64,000 nucleotides of DNA, taken from the NCBI GenBank assembly GCA_016937795.1, contig JAFGVV010000039.1:24694-88693 (forward strand). The letters are read 5' to 3'. How positions within the stretch are numbered: the stretch's first letter is position 1; every line of letters begins with the position of its first letter. This document shows positions 8,619-17,900 of the stretch, one piece after another. This DNA comes from Paludibacteraceae bacterium. Its GTDB lineage: Bacteria > Bacteroidota > Bacteroidia > Bacteroidales > Paludibacteraceae. A program made the translations under genes and the position numbers. The notes under the pieces were generated by a model, which saw nothing but the letters and a program-made list of their open reading frames with translations, was not told the DNA's origin and made no database searches.

Positions 8619-8969
8619 TTAATTCTTTTTTCTGTATTCTTGTTTTTGCTTAAATTTTTCTTTTTGTGTAGGTGTAAGCATACTATCAAGTGTGGCATAA
8701 AATTCATCTGCTGCATTTTTTTTAAATTCAAATTTTTCTTTCTCGTTTGATTTTTTATCCGCTTCTTTACTTTTTTTGACTCTTACATCAAACCACTCTT
8801 TTAAAACAGTTTTCTGACTGTCAGTCAATTGTACATCTTTGTCTATTTTTTCTATTGTAATTTCTGTAAGTGAGGCTTTGGTGCTAGAGTTTTTTTTGTC
8901 TTGCGATACTAAGTTGTAAGTACATAGAAGAAACAAAACTAAAGTTAAGGATAATTTGATTGTTTTCAT
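8619..8969 (-). CDS. Small periplasmic Spy/CpxP-like helical protein
   Basis: About 116 residues, with a signal peptide ending near LVSQ. The mature part is highly charged and helical and has two LT-x-x-Q motifs (LTDSQKTVLKEW and LTPTQKEKFKQKQ), the hallmark of the LTXXQ/Spy-type family of periplasmic chaperone or stress proteins. The family identity is tentative because the protein is short and lysine-rich. An alternative start codon lies two codons upstream (8975); the later ATG gives a better signal peptide. It is separated from the fibre-like gene by 60 bp with a 19-bp tandem repeat. Confidence 0.7.
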   Translation of the reverse strand: MKTIKLSLTLVLFLLCTYNLVSQDKKNSSTKASLTEITIEKIDKDVQLTDSQKTVLKEWFDVRVKKSKEADKKSNEKEKFEFKKNAADEFYATLDSMLTPTQKEKFKQKQEYRKKN

Positions 8970-9108
8970 AAGCATTTTAAATTTAATTGTTTGATAATTT
9001 ATTGATTTTACATTAATTCTACATTGACAGATTAGAATAAATCTTAAAAATGCAATTGTAGTATAGCGGATTAAATTCTCCGTGAGACCAGTGTATGGTT
9101 TTGGTAAA

Positions 9109-9669
9109 TCAGATTACAAGTTTTTTTTCAAAAACCGTAGTTCTGCATTGTTTCAGTTCTTTTTGTGAGCCATTGTATGCTGTGCTTATTTTCAGTTCGT
9201 ATTCGCCTTTTTCCATGTTTTCGGGAACAAAAATCAGTAGCATCGTTGGGTCGTTGAGGACAATGTCGGTGCGTGGAATTTTATATATTTTTCCGCTGCT
9301 GCAATGAATAAAGAAAATTCCGCAATCGTCCTTTTTGGAACAAATACGAATGCAGCTGCCTTTTATTTGCAGATTCCGTCCCGGTGTGATCTGACCATCG
9401 CTGCGACAGGTGCTGGTGTCGAGTATGCTCTCAATTGTGGGTTGGGTTGTGGCTGACTTATTTTTGCTGTTGCTTTCGGCCTTCGACGATTTTTTTCCGA
9501 TACGGCCAAATATGCGAAACGTTTTCGGACTGTAATTGTAACCGGGGATATATATGCCGGTATCAAATCCCGGAAATGTAGTGATTGATGTTGCTATGTC
9601 GGAAAGATCCATTCCCGATGTTTGCAAGAGTAATCTGTTTTCAAAAGTAGTTTCTGAATTTGGTTTCAT
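9109..9669 (-). CDS. DUF4469 Ig-like domain protein
   Basis: A 186-residue protein with no signal peptide. The C-terminal 85 residues (ITPGRNLQIKGSCIRI ... GIFFIHCSSGKIYKI ... LNDPTMLLIFVPENMEKGEY ... TVFEKKLVI) fit the DUF4469 Ig-like domain, which in Bacteroidota usually follows an HU-like DNA-binding domain. The N-terminal half (FPGFDTGIYIPGYNYSPKTF) does not look like a full HU fold. The Lys/Ser-rich linker at 60-75 may be disordered. Function is unknown. A minus-strand -7-like box TAATTTTG (complement of 9738-9745) lies about 69 nt upstream. Confidence 0.75.
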   Translation of the reverse strand: MKPNSETTFENRLLLQTSGMDLSDIATSITTFPGFDTGIYIPGYNYSPKTFRIFGRIGKKSSKAESNSKNKSATTQPTIESILDTSTCRSDGQITPGRNLQIKGSCIRICSKKDDCGIFFIHCSSGKIYKIPRTDIVLNDPTMLLIFVPENMEKGEYELKISTAYNGSQKELKQCRTTVFEKKLVI

Positions 9670-10034
9670 AACTTAGAAATGTTAGTTAATGCTCTGATAT
9701 GTGATAGTGATACTATAATCTGGTTTTTCTCTTGTTTCAAAATTACGCAATACATACAAGATGCAGTCATCCGGAGGCTGAAATTATTAAGACATGATGT
9801 TTTTGTAAGACTTTATATTTTAGTTAGTTATGTTGTTTTTGAGGTTTGAAAATTAAGACAGGTACATGAAGTGCTTATCCCGGGTGGTGATTTTGCCCTG
9901 TGTGTACTCCCGAATTTGCTGAAAAGGCTAAATGTATGCAGACTCATTTATGCAGCTTAAAGCAGTGCTTCTTTTTGTAACTTGTTGGCATATATTATTC
10001 CTGTTACTTAGTTTAAATATCGGTTTTATTTCAC
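9670..10034. other. Intergenic region between divergent genes
   Basis: No ORF worth reporting. It holds a possible minus-strand -7 box at 9738-9745 for the DUF4469 gene and runs into the plus-strand promoter of the aminotransferase gene at its right end. No strong inverted repeat or RNA gene was seen. Confidence 0.6.
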
Positions 10035-10042
10035 TACTTTTG
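10012..10042 (+). promoter_or_regulatory. Bacteroidota-type promoter of aminotransferase gene
   Basis: TTTA at 10012-10015, a 19-bp spacer, and TACTTTTG at 10035-10042 match the TTTG-N19-TAnnTTTG consensus. Transcription would start near 10048, leaving about 75 nt before the chosen ATG at 10125. Confidence 0.7.
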
Positions 10043-10124
10043 CAGCGCAAATCGAAACATGAAATGCTGTTTTTCTGACAATATATTACAATTGGGAAAA
10101 CAGCCGAAAATTATACACGATCAT

Positions 10125-11321
10125 ATGCCACAAACATCTCAGCGCGGTCAGGCGATGCCCGAATCGCCCATTCGAAAATTAGTGCCGCTTTCCGATAAAG
10201 CCAAAGCACGTGGAATCAAAGTTTACCATTTGAATATCGGTCAGCCCGATCTGAAAACGCCCGAAGTGGCGCTCGAGGCGATCCGCAATATCGATCGTAC
10301 CGTGCTTGAATACAGTCCGAGCGATGGTATTCGTAGTCTGAAGACCAAACTTGCGGCCTATTATCATACATTTAATATTGATGTCACCGAAGAGGATATT
10401 CTGATCACTACCGGTGGTTCCGAAGCTGTGAACTTCGCCTTTATGAGCTGTCTCGATCCGGGCGATGAAATTATTGTGCCTGAGCCTGCTTATGCCAATT
10501 ATACTGCGTTTGCCATTGCAGCGGGTGCTGTGGTGCGACCTGTCGTTTCGTCGATCGAAGAGGGTTTTGCTTTGCCGCATGTAGATAGATTTGAAGAACT
10601 TATTACTCCAAAAACCAAGGGGATTCTGATTTGCAACCCCAACAATCCAACCGGATATTTATATACGCGCAGCGAAATGAATAAAATCCGCGATCTGGTA
10701 AAAAAATACGATTTGTATTTGTTTTCCGACGAAGTGTATCGCGAATTTTGCTATACAGGAGCTCCTTATATTTCAGCTTTCCATTTGGATGGCATTGAAG
10801 AAAATGTGGTTTTGATCGATTCTGTGTCAAAACGTTACAGCATGACCGGTGTGCGCATTGGTGCAATTGTGACTAAAAATAAGGAAGTACGCAAAAATGT
10901 GATGAAGTTTTGTCAGGCACGTTTAAGTCCGCCGCTTTTGGGCCAGATTGCTTCGGAAGCCGCCATGAGCACTTCTACTGAGTATATGCTCGAAATGTAC
11001 AACGAATATGTGGAGCGTCGTAAGTTCCTGATCGACGGTCTGAACCGCATTCCCGGTGTGTATTCTCCCATTCCAATGGGCGCATTTTACACTGTAGCAC
11101 GTTTGCCCATCGACGATGCCGACCGTTTTTGTGCCTGGTTGCTTTCCGATTTCGAATACGAAGGTCATACAGTGATGATGGCGCCTGCTTCGGGATTTTA
11201 TACCCAGGAAGGTTATGGTAAAGATGAAGTGCGTATTGCTTATGTGCTTGAAAAGGAGGCTTTGAAGCATGCACTTGTGGTACTTGCCAAAGCACTTGAA
11301 GTGTATCCGGGAAGAAAATGA
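10125..11321 (+). CDS. Class I/II PLP-dependent aminotransferase (AspC type)
   Basis: A 398-residue cytosolic enzyme that transfers an amino group from an amino acid to a 2-oxo acid; an aspartate or related substrate is likely but not certain. Seen motifs: NIGQPD near 37-42, TTGGSEA near 95-101, NPNNPTG (171-177), SDEVYREF (201-208, Asp for the PLP nitrogen) and SVSKRYSMTGVRIG with the PLP lysine at about 236. The Arg binding the substrate carboxylate fits VRIAYV near the end. I chose ATG 10125 because MPQTSQRGQAMPESPIRKLVP matches the family N-terminus; an in-frame ATG at 10059 would add 22 residues without family support. It is a single gene with its own promoter. Confidence 0.93.
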   Translation: MPQTSQRGQAMPESPIRKLVPLSDKAKARGIKVYHLNIGQPDLKTPEVALEAIRNIDRTVLEYSPSDGIRSLKTKLAAYYHTFNIDVTEEDILITTGGSEAVNFAFMSCLDPGDEIIVPEPAYANYTAFAIAAGAVVRPVVSSIEEGFALPHVDRFEELITPKTKGILICNPNNPTGYLYTRSEMNKIRDLVKKYDLYLFSDEVYREFCYTGAPYISAFHLDGIEENVVLIDSVSKRYSMTGVRIGAIVTKNKEVRKNVMKFCQARLSPPLLGQIASEAAMSTSTEYMLEMYNEYVERRKFLIDGLNRIPGVYSPIPMGAFYTVARLPIDDADRFCAWLLSDFEYEGHTVMMAPASGFYTQEGYGKDEVRIAYVLEKEALKHALVVLAKALEVYPGRK

Positions 11322-11324
11322 TGA

Positions 11325-11392
11325 TGTGATGATGAGATAATGTGATAATGTGAAGATTTGAGAATTTGAAGATTTGAAGATTTGAGAATTTA
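11325..11392. repeat. Short-period degenerate tandem repeat
   Basis: TGATGATG/TGATAATGTG units are followed by repeated GATTTGA(G/A)AATTTGAA units. The same motif in inverted orientation occurs at 19640-19685. It is non-coding and lies between the aminotransferase and the permease. Confidence 0.7.
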
Positions 11393-11459
11393 TAGATCTT
11401 AGGTTTGTAAAACATTAATTATCAACTGTCCATTGTCAACTGTTTATTTAATAAAAACA

Positions 11460-12707
11460 ATGTCAATAGAATATTTTATAGCCAAACGTATTCATTTCAG
11501 GCAGGATAAAAAGAATGTATCCCGCCCTGCTGTGCGTATAGCTACTATAGCTATTGCATTGGGAATGGCTGTGATGTTGATTTCGCTGGCTGTGGTTGTG
11601 GGTTTTAAATCTGAGGTGCGGAACAAAGCCATCGGTTTTGGTGGTCATATTCAGATAAGCAGTATCGAAAGCGTGGGAAACTATGAAATGCAACCCATTG
11701 AGCCTTCGGATGCTTTTCTGAAAAAAATAAGTGCATTGCCGGATGTGAAATCGCTTCAACGTTTTGTGACCAAGCCGGGCATTATCAAAACCGACGAAGA
11801 TTTTCAGGGTATTTTGCTTAAAGGAATTGCGCCAGGGGCTAATAATGACTTTTTTCGTTCGCATTTGGTGGAAGGCGAAATTCCGGCTTTCGAAGCTGAT
11901 ACGCTTACAAATGGCGTGTTGCTTTCGTCGTATCTGGCAGCAAAGCTAAAACTCGGAACCGGAGACAGCTTTTTTAGCTATACCTATACTTCGAATGAGC
12001 AAATGCGTGCACGCAAATTCCGCATTCAGGGTATTTACAATACCAGTTTTGTGGAATATGATAAAATGTTTATTCTGGCCGATATTCGTCATTTACAACA
12101 ACTTAATGGTTGGAAAAATTCGCAGGTAAGTGGTGTGGAGATACAATTGACCGATTTCGACAGTCTCGAACCTTTGTCTGATCAGATATATCAGTTGGTT
12201 ACACAGGAAAATACCGATGGCGACAAGCGTTATTATGCGCAAACCATTCGTGATATGAATCCGCAAATCTTTGGCTGGCTCGATCTTATTGATATGAATG
12301 TGTGGGTGATATTGCTGCTTATGCTGGCTGTGGCGGGTTTCAATATGATTTCAGGTTTGCTGATTCTGATTCTGGAGCGTACAAATATGATTGGCATTCT
12401 GAAATCGCTCGGAGCTACCAACTGGTCGGTGCGTAAAATTTTTCTGTATCATTCGGTTTTTCTGATTGTGCGTGGCATGTTTTGGGGAAATCTGATCGGT
12501 TTGGCATTTTGTATTATACAATATTATACGCATCTTATTCCGCTCGATCCCGAATCGTATTATGTGGCTTATGTGCCGGTGGTTATTAACTGGCTGCATG
12601 TTGTGTTGCTCAATGTGGGTACTTTTGTTTTGTCGGTTTTAATGATGGTAGGTCCCTCGTATCTTATTACCAAAATCTCCCCTGCGAAAATTATTCGCTA
12701 CGAATAG
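11460..12707 (+). CDS. LolC/LolE-family ABC transporter permease (FtsX-like)
   Basis: A 415-residue inner-membrane permease. It has an N-terminal TM after a basic start (about 25-50, IATIAIALGMAVMLISLAVVV), a large periplasmic MacB-like domain (about 50-270), and three C-terminal TM helices in an FtsX domain with the signature MNVWVILLLMLAVAGFNMISGLLILILERTNMIGILKSLGA. This is the architecture of LolC/LolE, which with the ATPase LolD releases lipoproteins from the inner membrane. No LolD gene is adjacent; in this phylum the ATPase is often elsewhere. ATG 11460 is preferred to TTG 11433 because MSIEYFIAKRIHF is the usual family start. Confidence 0.9.
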   Translation: MSIEYFIAKRIHFRQDKKNVSRPAVRIATIAIALGMAVMLISLAVVVGFKSEVRNKAIGFGGHIQISSIESVGNYEMQPIEPSDAFLKKISALPDVKSLQRFVTKPGIIKTDEDFQGILLKGIAPGANNDFFRSHLVEGEIPAFEADTLTNGVLLSSYLAAKLKLGTGDSFFSYTYTSNEQMRARKFRIQGIYNTSFVEYDKMFILADIRHLQQLNGWKNSQVSGVEIQLTDFDSLEPLSDQIYQLVTQENTDGDKRYYAQTIRDMNPQIFGWLDLIDMNVWVILLLMLAVAGFNMISGLLILILERTNMIGILKSLGATNWSVRKIFLYHSVFLIVRGMFWGNLIGLAFCIIQYYTHLIPLDPESYYVAYVPVVINWLHVVLLNVGTFVLSVLMMVGPSYLITKISPAKIIRYE

Positions 12708-12872
12708 TTTTCTTCTTCATAAAATAATTTTTCATCAATTTTCTTGTTTATATCGTAAGGATTCAAGGTTTCTATTTTCAGATTTTTGATATAAGTCAGT
12801 ATTTGGCAGTGTCAATTTCTTTTTTGAAATTTGTAGTCCGTTTTTCATTTGTACATTTAAAAACAAACAGTT

Positions 12873-13802
12873 ATGAGAATGAGTAAGATTACTTTGGGTT
12901 ATTTGTTGATAATCAGTTTTGTAGTGCTGTCATGTCACCGCTCGGGCGACGATAATCAGTCGCAGGATGATTCTACCAATATATATGTGCGTGATTCGCT
13001 TGTATTGCAAAGCGAACATCCTATGTTGATTGATTTCCGAATGTTTGTGCACGACCTAGATAGCACCGATATGAATTCGGCACCGCTTGCTGTGGAGTAT
13101 TTCCATAAGTTTTTCGAAGGACAGCGGCCAGGACTGTGCGATTCGGCTTTTGTGGTTTTGCAACAGTTGCTGGATACTATCGAAACCAATCTGAATGAGA
13201 AACTTTACGAGGACAGTACCGATTATTCGCCACTGATGAACGACGAAAATGTGAGCCCGAAATTGAGTCGTTATCGTAACAATTTGCTCAAAAGCGGTTT
13301 CAAAATGTCGTTTACCGAAGGTATGCCCTATATTGAGCAGGACAGGGAATTTGTGTTGCTGCAACTTTCGGATATGTTTACCGAGCCTATGAAAGCTTAT
13401 CTCGCACAAATTGAACTCGAAAATCGTGAGGGATTTGCGCAGGATGCCTTTATTACCATTGAACCTGATAAATACATTGAGCGGCTTGTGTGGTACGAAA
13501 AATTTATGGCAGCCAACAAAACCTTTGTTTTTCTGGATAATTGCAAAAACTATCGCAAGGCATATCTCACTTATCTGCTTTCGGGCATGGACAATTCGCC
13601 GCTTTACGATGATGTGGATCACCTGCAACTGGCTGAATATTATACAAAAGCTTATACTTATTTGCTGAAAAAATATCCCGACAGCGAAACGGCCGGTTTG
13701 GTGCGCCCGTATTACGATGCTATTCGTAAAAAGCAAAAAAGTGAAGTGAATGCCCTGTATAAAAAATATGTGGTGGCAGGTCATGTTTATAATTTCCAAT
13801 AA
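12873..13802 (+). CDS. Uncharacterised lipoprotein
   Basis: A 309-residue predicted lipoprotein with lipobox FVVLSC (Cys21), followed by HRSGDDNQSQDDS. The acidic run shortly after the cysteine resembles the lipoprotein surface-export signals of Bacteroidota, so outer-leaflet exposure is possible. The rest is mainly helical and rich in Tyr and Glu, with an end (LQLAEYYTKAYTYLLKKYPD) that suggests TPR-like helices. I do not recognise the family. A second in-frame ATG two codons in is an alternative start. It is monocistronic, with no clear promoter box found. Confidence 0.8.
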   Translation: MRMSKITLGYLLIISFVVLSCHRSGDDNQSQDDSTNIYVRDSLVLQSEHPMLIDFRMFVHDLDSTDMNSAPLAVEYFHKFFEGQRPGLCDSAFVVLQQLLDTIETNLNEKLYEDSTDYSPLMNDENVSPKLSRYRNNLLKSGFKMSFTEGMPYIEQDREFVLLQLSDMFTEPMKAYLAQIELENREGFAQDAFITIEPDKYIERLVWYEKFMAANKTFVFLDNCKNYRKAYLTYLLSGMDNSPLYDDVDHLQLAEYYTKAYTYLLKKYPDSETAGLVRPYYDAIRKKQKSEVNALYKKYVVAGHVYNFQ

Positions 13803-13808
13803 ATCAGT

Positions 13809-13839
13809 ATTGAATTTCATAGGTTGATAACTATCTTTG
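13809..13839 (+). promoter_or_regulatory. Promoter with long leader before methyltransferase gene
   Basis: ATTG at 13809-13812, a 19-bp spacer and TATCTTTG at 13832-13839 match the Bacteroidota consensus. The start codon it would serve is at 14033, giving a leader of nearly 190 nt with two hairpins. Confidence 0.65.
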
Positions 13840-13855
13840 TAAAAAAAAACTAAAG

Positions 13856-13916
13856 CAACAGTCAGAAAATATGACTGTTGGTCAGTTTGTAAAATTTCGG
13901 ACAGACAAAAGTCTGT
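13856..13916 (+). other. Two hairpins in the methyltransferase 5' leader
   Basis: First hairpin: CAACAGTCA (13856-13864) pairs with TGACTGTTG (13872-13880). Second: ACAGAC-AAAA-GTCTGT (13901-13916). They lie between the predicted promoter and the gene. They could also help to end the upstream lipoprotein transcript, although T-runs are weak. Confidence 0.5.
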
Positions 13917-14032
13917 AATTTGAAATTGATACTATAACATCTTGATTCAAAAAGCATGCTGTTGGTTGAACCCGGATTCTGTAATGTCAGTGATTTGATT
14001 TCAGAATTATTAATCAATAAAAATATAATGCA

Positions 14033-14803
14033 ATGAGAGATGTGTTAGTAAATGTGTTTTTTCGCCTTTGGTACAAGGTGGTTTGTTTTGTGGATAAAAA
14101 GTCGCAGGTGACTTTTATGAATTATGGTTTTTCGTCGAAGGGACACGATATAAGCCTGGAGCCTGCTGATATGCCCAATCTTTATCCGGCCAAATTGTAT
14201 AATTATTTGGTTACTAAAATTGATATTTCAGGGAAAAGTTTGATGGAAGTTGGTTGCGGTCGTGGTGGTGGTTTATCGTATGTAAACCGTTATCTGAAAC
14301 CCGCGTCGGCTACTGGTGTGGATCTCAACGATAAAGCTGTTGAGTTTTGTAATCGCCATTACAGCCAGCAGAAAATGAACTTTTTTACCGGAAATGCCGA
14401 AATGCTTCAGTTCGACAATGCATCTTATGATGTGATTATCAATGTCGAATCCTCGCACCGTTATACCCGTTTTGATAAGTTTCTGGCCGAGTCATTTCGT
14501 GTTTTAAAACCCAAAGGGCATTTGTTGATTGTCGATTTCAGATTTCGCCATCAGGTGGAGTTGATGCACAACCAGATTTTGCAGTCCGATTTTGAGTTGA
14601 AAACACGCGAAGTGATTACGCCCAATGTGGTGGAAGCGCTTACTTTGTCGTCGGCTCAAACAAAGAAGATGATCAGCGAAATGGCTCCCAAATTTCTTCA
14701 CGCTGCTGCCGGTCAGTTTGCCGGACTCGAAGGAACTTCTACTTTCAATAAGTTTGCAAATGGCGACTACGAGTATTTGCTTTATGTGTTGCATAAGAAT
14801 TGA
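14033..14803 (+). CDS. Class I SAM-dependent methyltransferase
   Basis: A 256-residue methyltransferase. The SAM-binding motif I is SLMEVGCGRGGG (about 69-80), followed by GVDLNDKAVEFC (motif II), GNAEMLQF and DVIINVESSHRY (motif IV region). The overall sequence, including FMNYGF, LEPADMPN, VNRYLKPAS and FLHAAAGQFAGLEGT, resembles the mycobacterial phthiotriol dimycocerosate O-methyltransferases. That lipid is not expected here, so the real substrate is unknown; a lipid or polyketide-like alcohol is an inference only. It has its own promoter at 13809-13839 with a structured leader. Confidence 0.85.
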   Translation: MRDVLVNVFFRLWYKVVCFVDKKSQVTFMNYGFSSKGHDISLEPADMPNLYPAKLYNYLVTKIDISGKSLMEVGCGRGGGLSYVNRYLKPASATGVDLNDKAVEFCNRHYSQQKMNFFTGNAEMLQFDNASYDVIINVESSHRYTRFDKFLAESFRVLKPKGHLLIVDFRFRHQVELMHNQILQSDFELKTREVITPNVVEALTLSSAQTKKMISEMAPKFLHAAAGQFAGLEGTSTFNKFANGDYEYLLYVLHKN

Positions 14804-14886
14804 AAGTTCATAATTATTCTTTTTATATACCGTTTTAAATCAGCCAATAAAAAAAAGATTAAAAGGGTAAAAATTGAATTTTGATG

Positions 14887-14918
14887 CTTGTTTGCTACAC
14901 AAAAAAGCAGTACTTTTG
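14887..14918 (+). promoter_or_regulatory. Promoter of the carAB fusion gene
   Basis: CTTG at 14887-14890, a 20-bp spacer and TACTTTTG at 14911-14918 match the Bacteroidota consensus, with one mismatch in the -33 box. About 65 nt of leader precede the ATG at 14989. Confidence 0.6.
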
Positions 14919-14988
14919 CACAAATTTGGACGTTTGACTAGTCGGGCGTTCGGAAAAATGAAGAAATTCAAAAATCTATTTTATATTT

Positions 14989-17900
14989 ATGCAAAAGTAC
15001 AAGCCCTTTCATCTTGTTTTGGAAGACGGCACTGTGTTCGAAGGAAAATCTTTCGGTTTCGAAAAACCAGTGGCCGGCGAAGTAGTTTTTAATACGGCCA
15101 TGGTCGGGTATCCCGAAAGCCTCACCGACCCATCTTATGCGGGTCAGCTGTTGGCAATCACTTTCCCGTTGGTTGGTAATTACGGTGTTCCGAACGACAC
15201 CATCGAAAACGGCCTTTCTACTTTTTATGAATCGGAAAAAATTCAGGCATCAGCTTTGATTATTTCCGATTTTTCTTTTGAATACAGTCACTGGAATGCT
15301 GTAAAAAGCCTGAGCGACTGGTTGAAGGAAAATGAAGTGCCCGGAATTTTTGGTGTGGACACGCGTGAGCTTACAAAACTTGTTCGCGAAAAGGGAACCA
15401 TGCGCGGAAAACTTGTGTTTCCCGATGGGGATGATATTGAATTCGTTAATCCCGACGACGAAAATCAGGTGGCTAAAGTAAGCTGCAAAGAAGTAATTAC
15501 TTACGGAAACGGTAGCAAACGCGTGTTGCTGGTGGATTGTGGCGTAAAACACAACATTATCCGCTGTCTGCTCAAACGCGACACCACAGTGATTCGTGTA
15601 CCCTGGGATTACGATTATAATCATATGGAGTTTGACGGGCTGTTTATTTCCAACGGTCCCGGCGACCCCGAATATGCGCAGGATACTGTACGTCATATTC
15701 AGGAAACCATGAAAACCGGGAAACCTATTTTCGGTATTTGTATGGGAAATCAGCTGCTTTCGGTTGCCGGTGGAGCTAAAACTTACAAACTGAAATACGG
15801 ACACCGCAGTCATAACCAGCCTGTGCAGCTTGCCGGTACACAACGTGCCTTTATTACCTCACAGAATCACGGTTTTGCAGTGGATAATTCCACACTGAGT
15901 GCCGATTGGGAACCACTTTTTGTAAATATGAACGATGGAACCAACGAAGGTATTCGTCACAAAACCATGCCCTGGTTCTCGGCTCAGTTCCACCCCGAAG
16001 CTGCTTCGGGACCTACCGATACTGAGTTTTTGTTCGATGTGTTCTTAAACCTCCTCAGAAGCCCCCTAAATCCCCCTTCAGGGGACTTAAAGATAGCTGA
16101 CTTCGATGTGGTTTCGATGATTGAAGAGGAATTGCAATCTAAAAAGGCGGCTGTAAATCAACCAAAGCTTCCCGAATTTTTGGAACGCGAAAAGTCCCCT
16201 GAAGGGGGATTTAGGGGGCTGGATGGTGTCGCTAAAGTGCTGGTACTTGGCTCTGGTGCTTTGAAAATTGGTGAAGCGGGTGAATTCGACTATTCGGGTT
16301 CGCAGGCTCTGAAAGCATTGAAGGAAGAAGGCATTGAAACAGTGCTTATCAATCCGAATATTGCTACCGTACAAACTTCTGAAGGCATTGCCGATAAAGT
16401 TTACTTTTTGCCTGTTACGCCCGATTTTGTGGAACGTGTGATTGAAAAAGAGCGTCCCGATGGCGTTTTCCTTTCGTTTGGCGGACAAACAGCATTGAAC
16501 TGTGGTGTGGCTCTTTACAGAGATAAAATTTTTGAAAAATATAATGTACGTGTTCTTGGAACACCTGTACAGTCGATTATTGATACCGAAGACCGCGAAA
16601 TTTTCAATAGCAAATTAGCGGAAATCGATGTGAAATATATCAAAAGCGAAGCGGTTACCAATCTCGAAGATGCTACCCGTGCTGCCAACGAACTGGGTTA
16701 TCCGGTCATTGTGCGTGCAGCTTATGCGCTTGGTGGTTTGGGTTCGGGCTTCTGCGACAACGACGAAGAACTGAAAACTTTGGTAGATAAAGCTTTTGCT
16801 TATTCAAATCAGGTATTGGTCGAAAAGTCGCTTAAGGGTTGGAAAGAAATTGAATACGAAGTGGTGCGCGATCGTTACGACAACTGTATTACGGTTTGTA
16901 ACATGGAAAACTTCGATCCGCTGGGAATTCACACCGGTGAAAGTATCGTAGTGGCTCCTTCGCAAACACTTACCAACAGCGAATATCACAAACTTCGCGA
17001 GCTTGCAATCCGCATTATCCGCCATATTGGTATTGTGGGAGAATGTAATGTGCAGTATGCGTTCGATACCGAATCCGAAGATTATCGTGTGATTGAGGTG
17101 AATGCCCGTTTGAGCCGTTCGTCGGCTTTGGCTTCGAAAGCCACGGGCTATCCGCTGGCATTTGTAGCTGCAAAACTTGGTTTGGGTTACGGACTTCCTG
17201 AATTGAAAAACTCAGTGACGAAAGATACTTCGGCATTCTTCGAGCCTGCGCTCGACTATATCGTATGTAAAATTCCACGTTGGGATTTGGGTAAATTCCA
17301 GGGAGTAAGCCGCCTGTTGGGCTCAAGTATGAAATCGGTGGGCGAAATAATGTCTATCGGACGCACTTTCGAGGAAGCCATTCAGAAAGGAATCCGCATG
17401 ACAGGACTTGGAATGCACGGTTTTGTGGGTAATAAAGAACTTTTTGTGGACGATTTGGACAAAGCGCTGAACGAACCTACTGATCACCGTATTTTCTATC
17501 TGAATCAGGCTTTTGAACTTGGTTATACTGTAGACCGACTTCACGAACTGACAAAGATTGACCGTTGGTTCCTGTATAAACTCGAGCGTATCAAAAAACT
17601 CGAAAGGGAACTTACTGCTGTTGAGTCGTTGGATACACTTTCGGATGAATTGCTGAAAGAAGCCAAAGTGGCTGGTTTCTCCGACTTCCAGATTACGCGC
17701 TTTGTGACCAAATGCAGCAAGGACGATATGGATGAGCAGATAAAAGTGACCCGTGCGCATCGTAAGAGTCGCGGAATTGTGCCTGTGGTGAAACAAATTG
17801 ACACCCTTGCTGCTGAGTATCCTGCGCAAACCAATTATCTGTATCTTACTTATAGCGGTGTGGCCGGCGATATGAAATATCTGGGCGATCATCGTTCGGT

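Noticed and set aside
11433..11459. TTG start for the LolC/E-type permease
   Set aside because: It would add nine residues with no family support; the ATG at 11460 gives the usual N-terminus. The same reasoning removed the TTG at 19713 before carB.
16060..16220. Inverted repeat in carAB considered as an insertion-sequence end
   Set aside because: No transposase, no target-site duplication, and the DNA between the arms is in-frame linker only 103 bp long.
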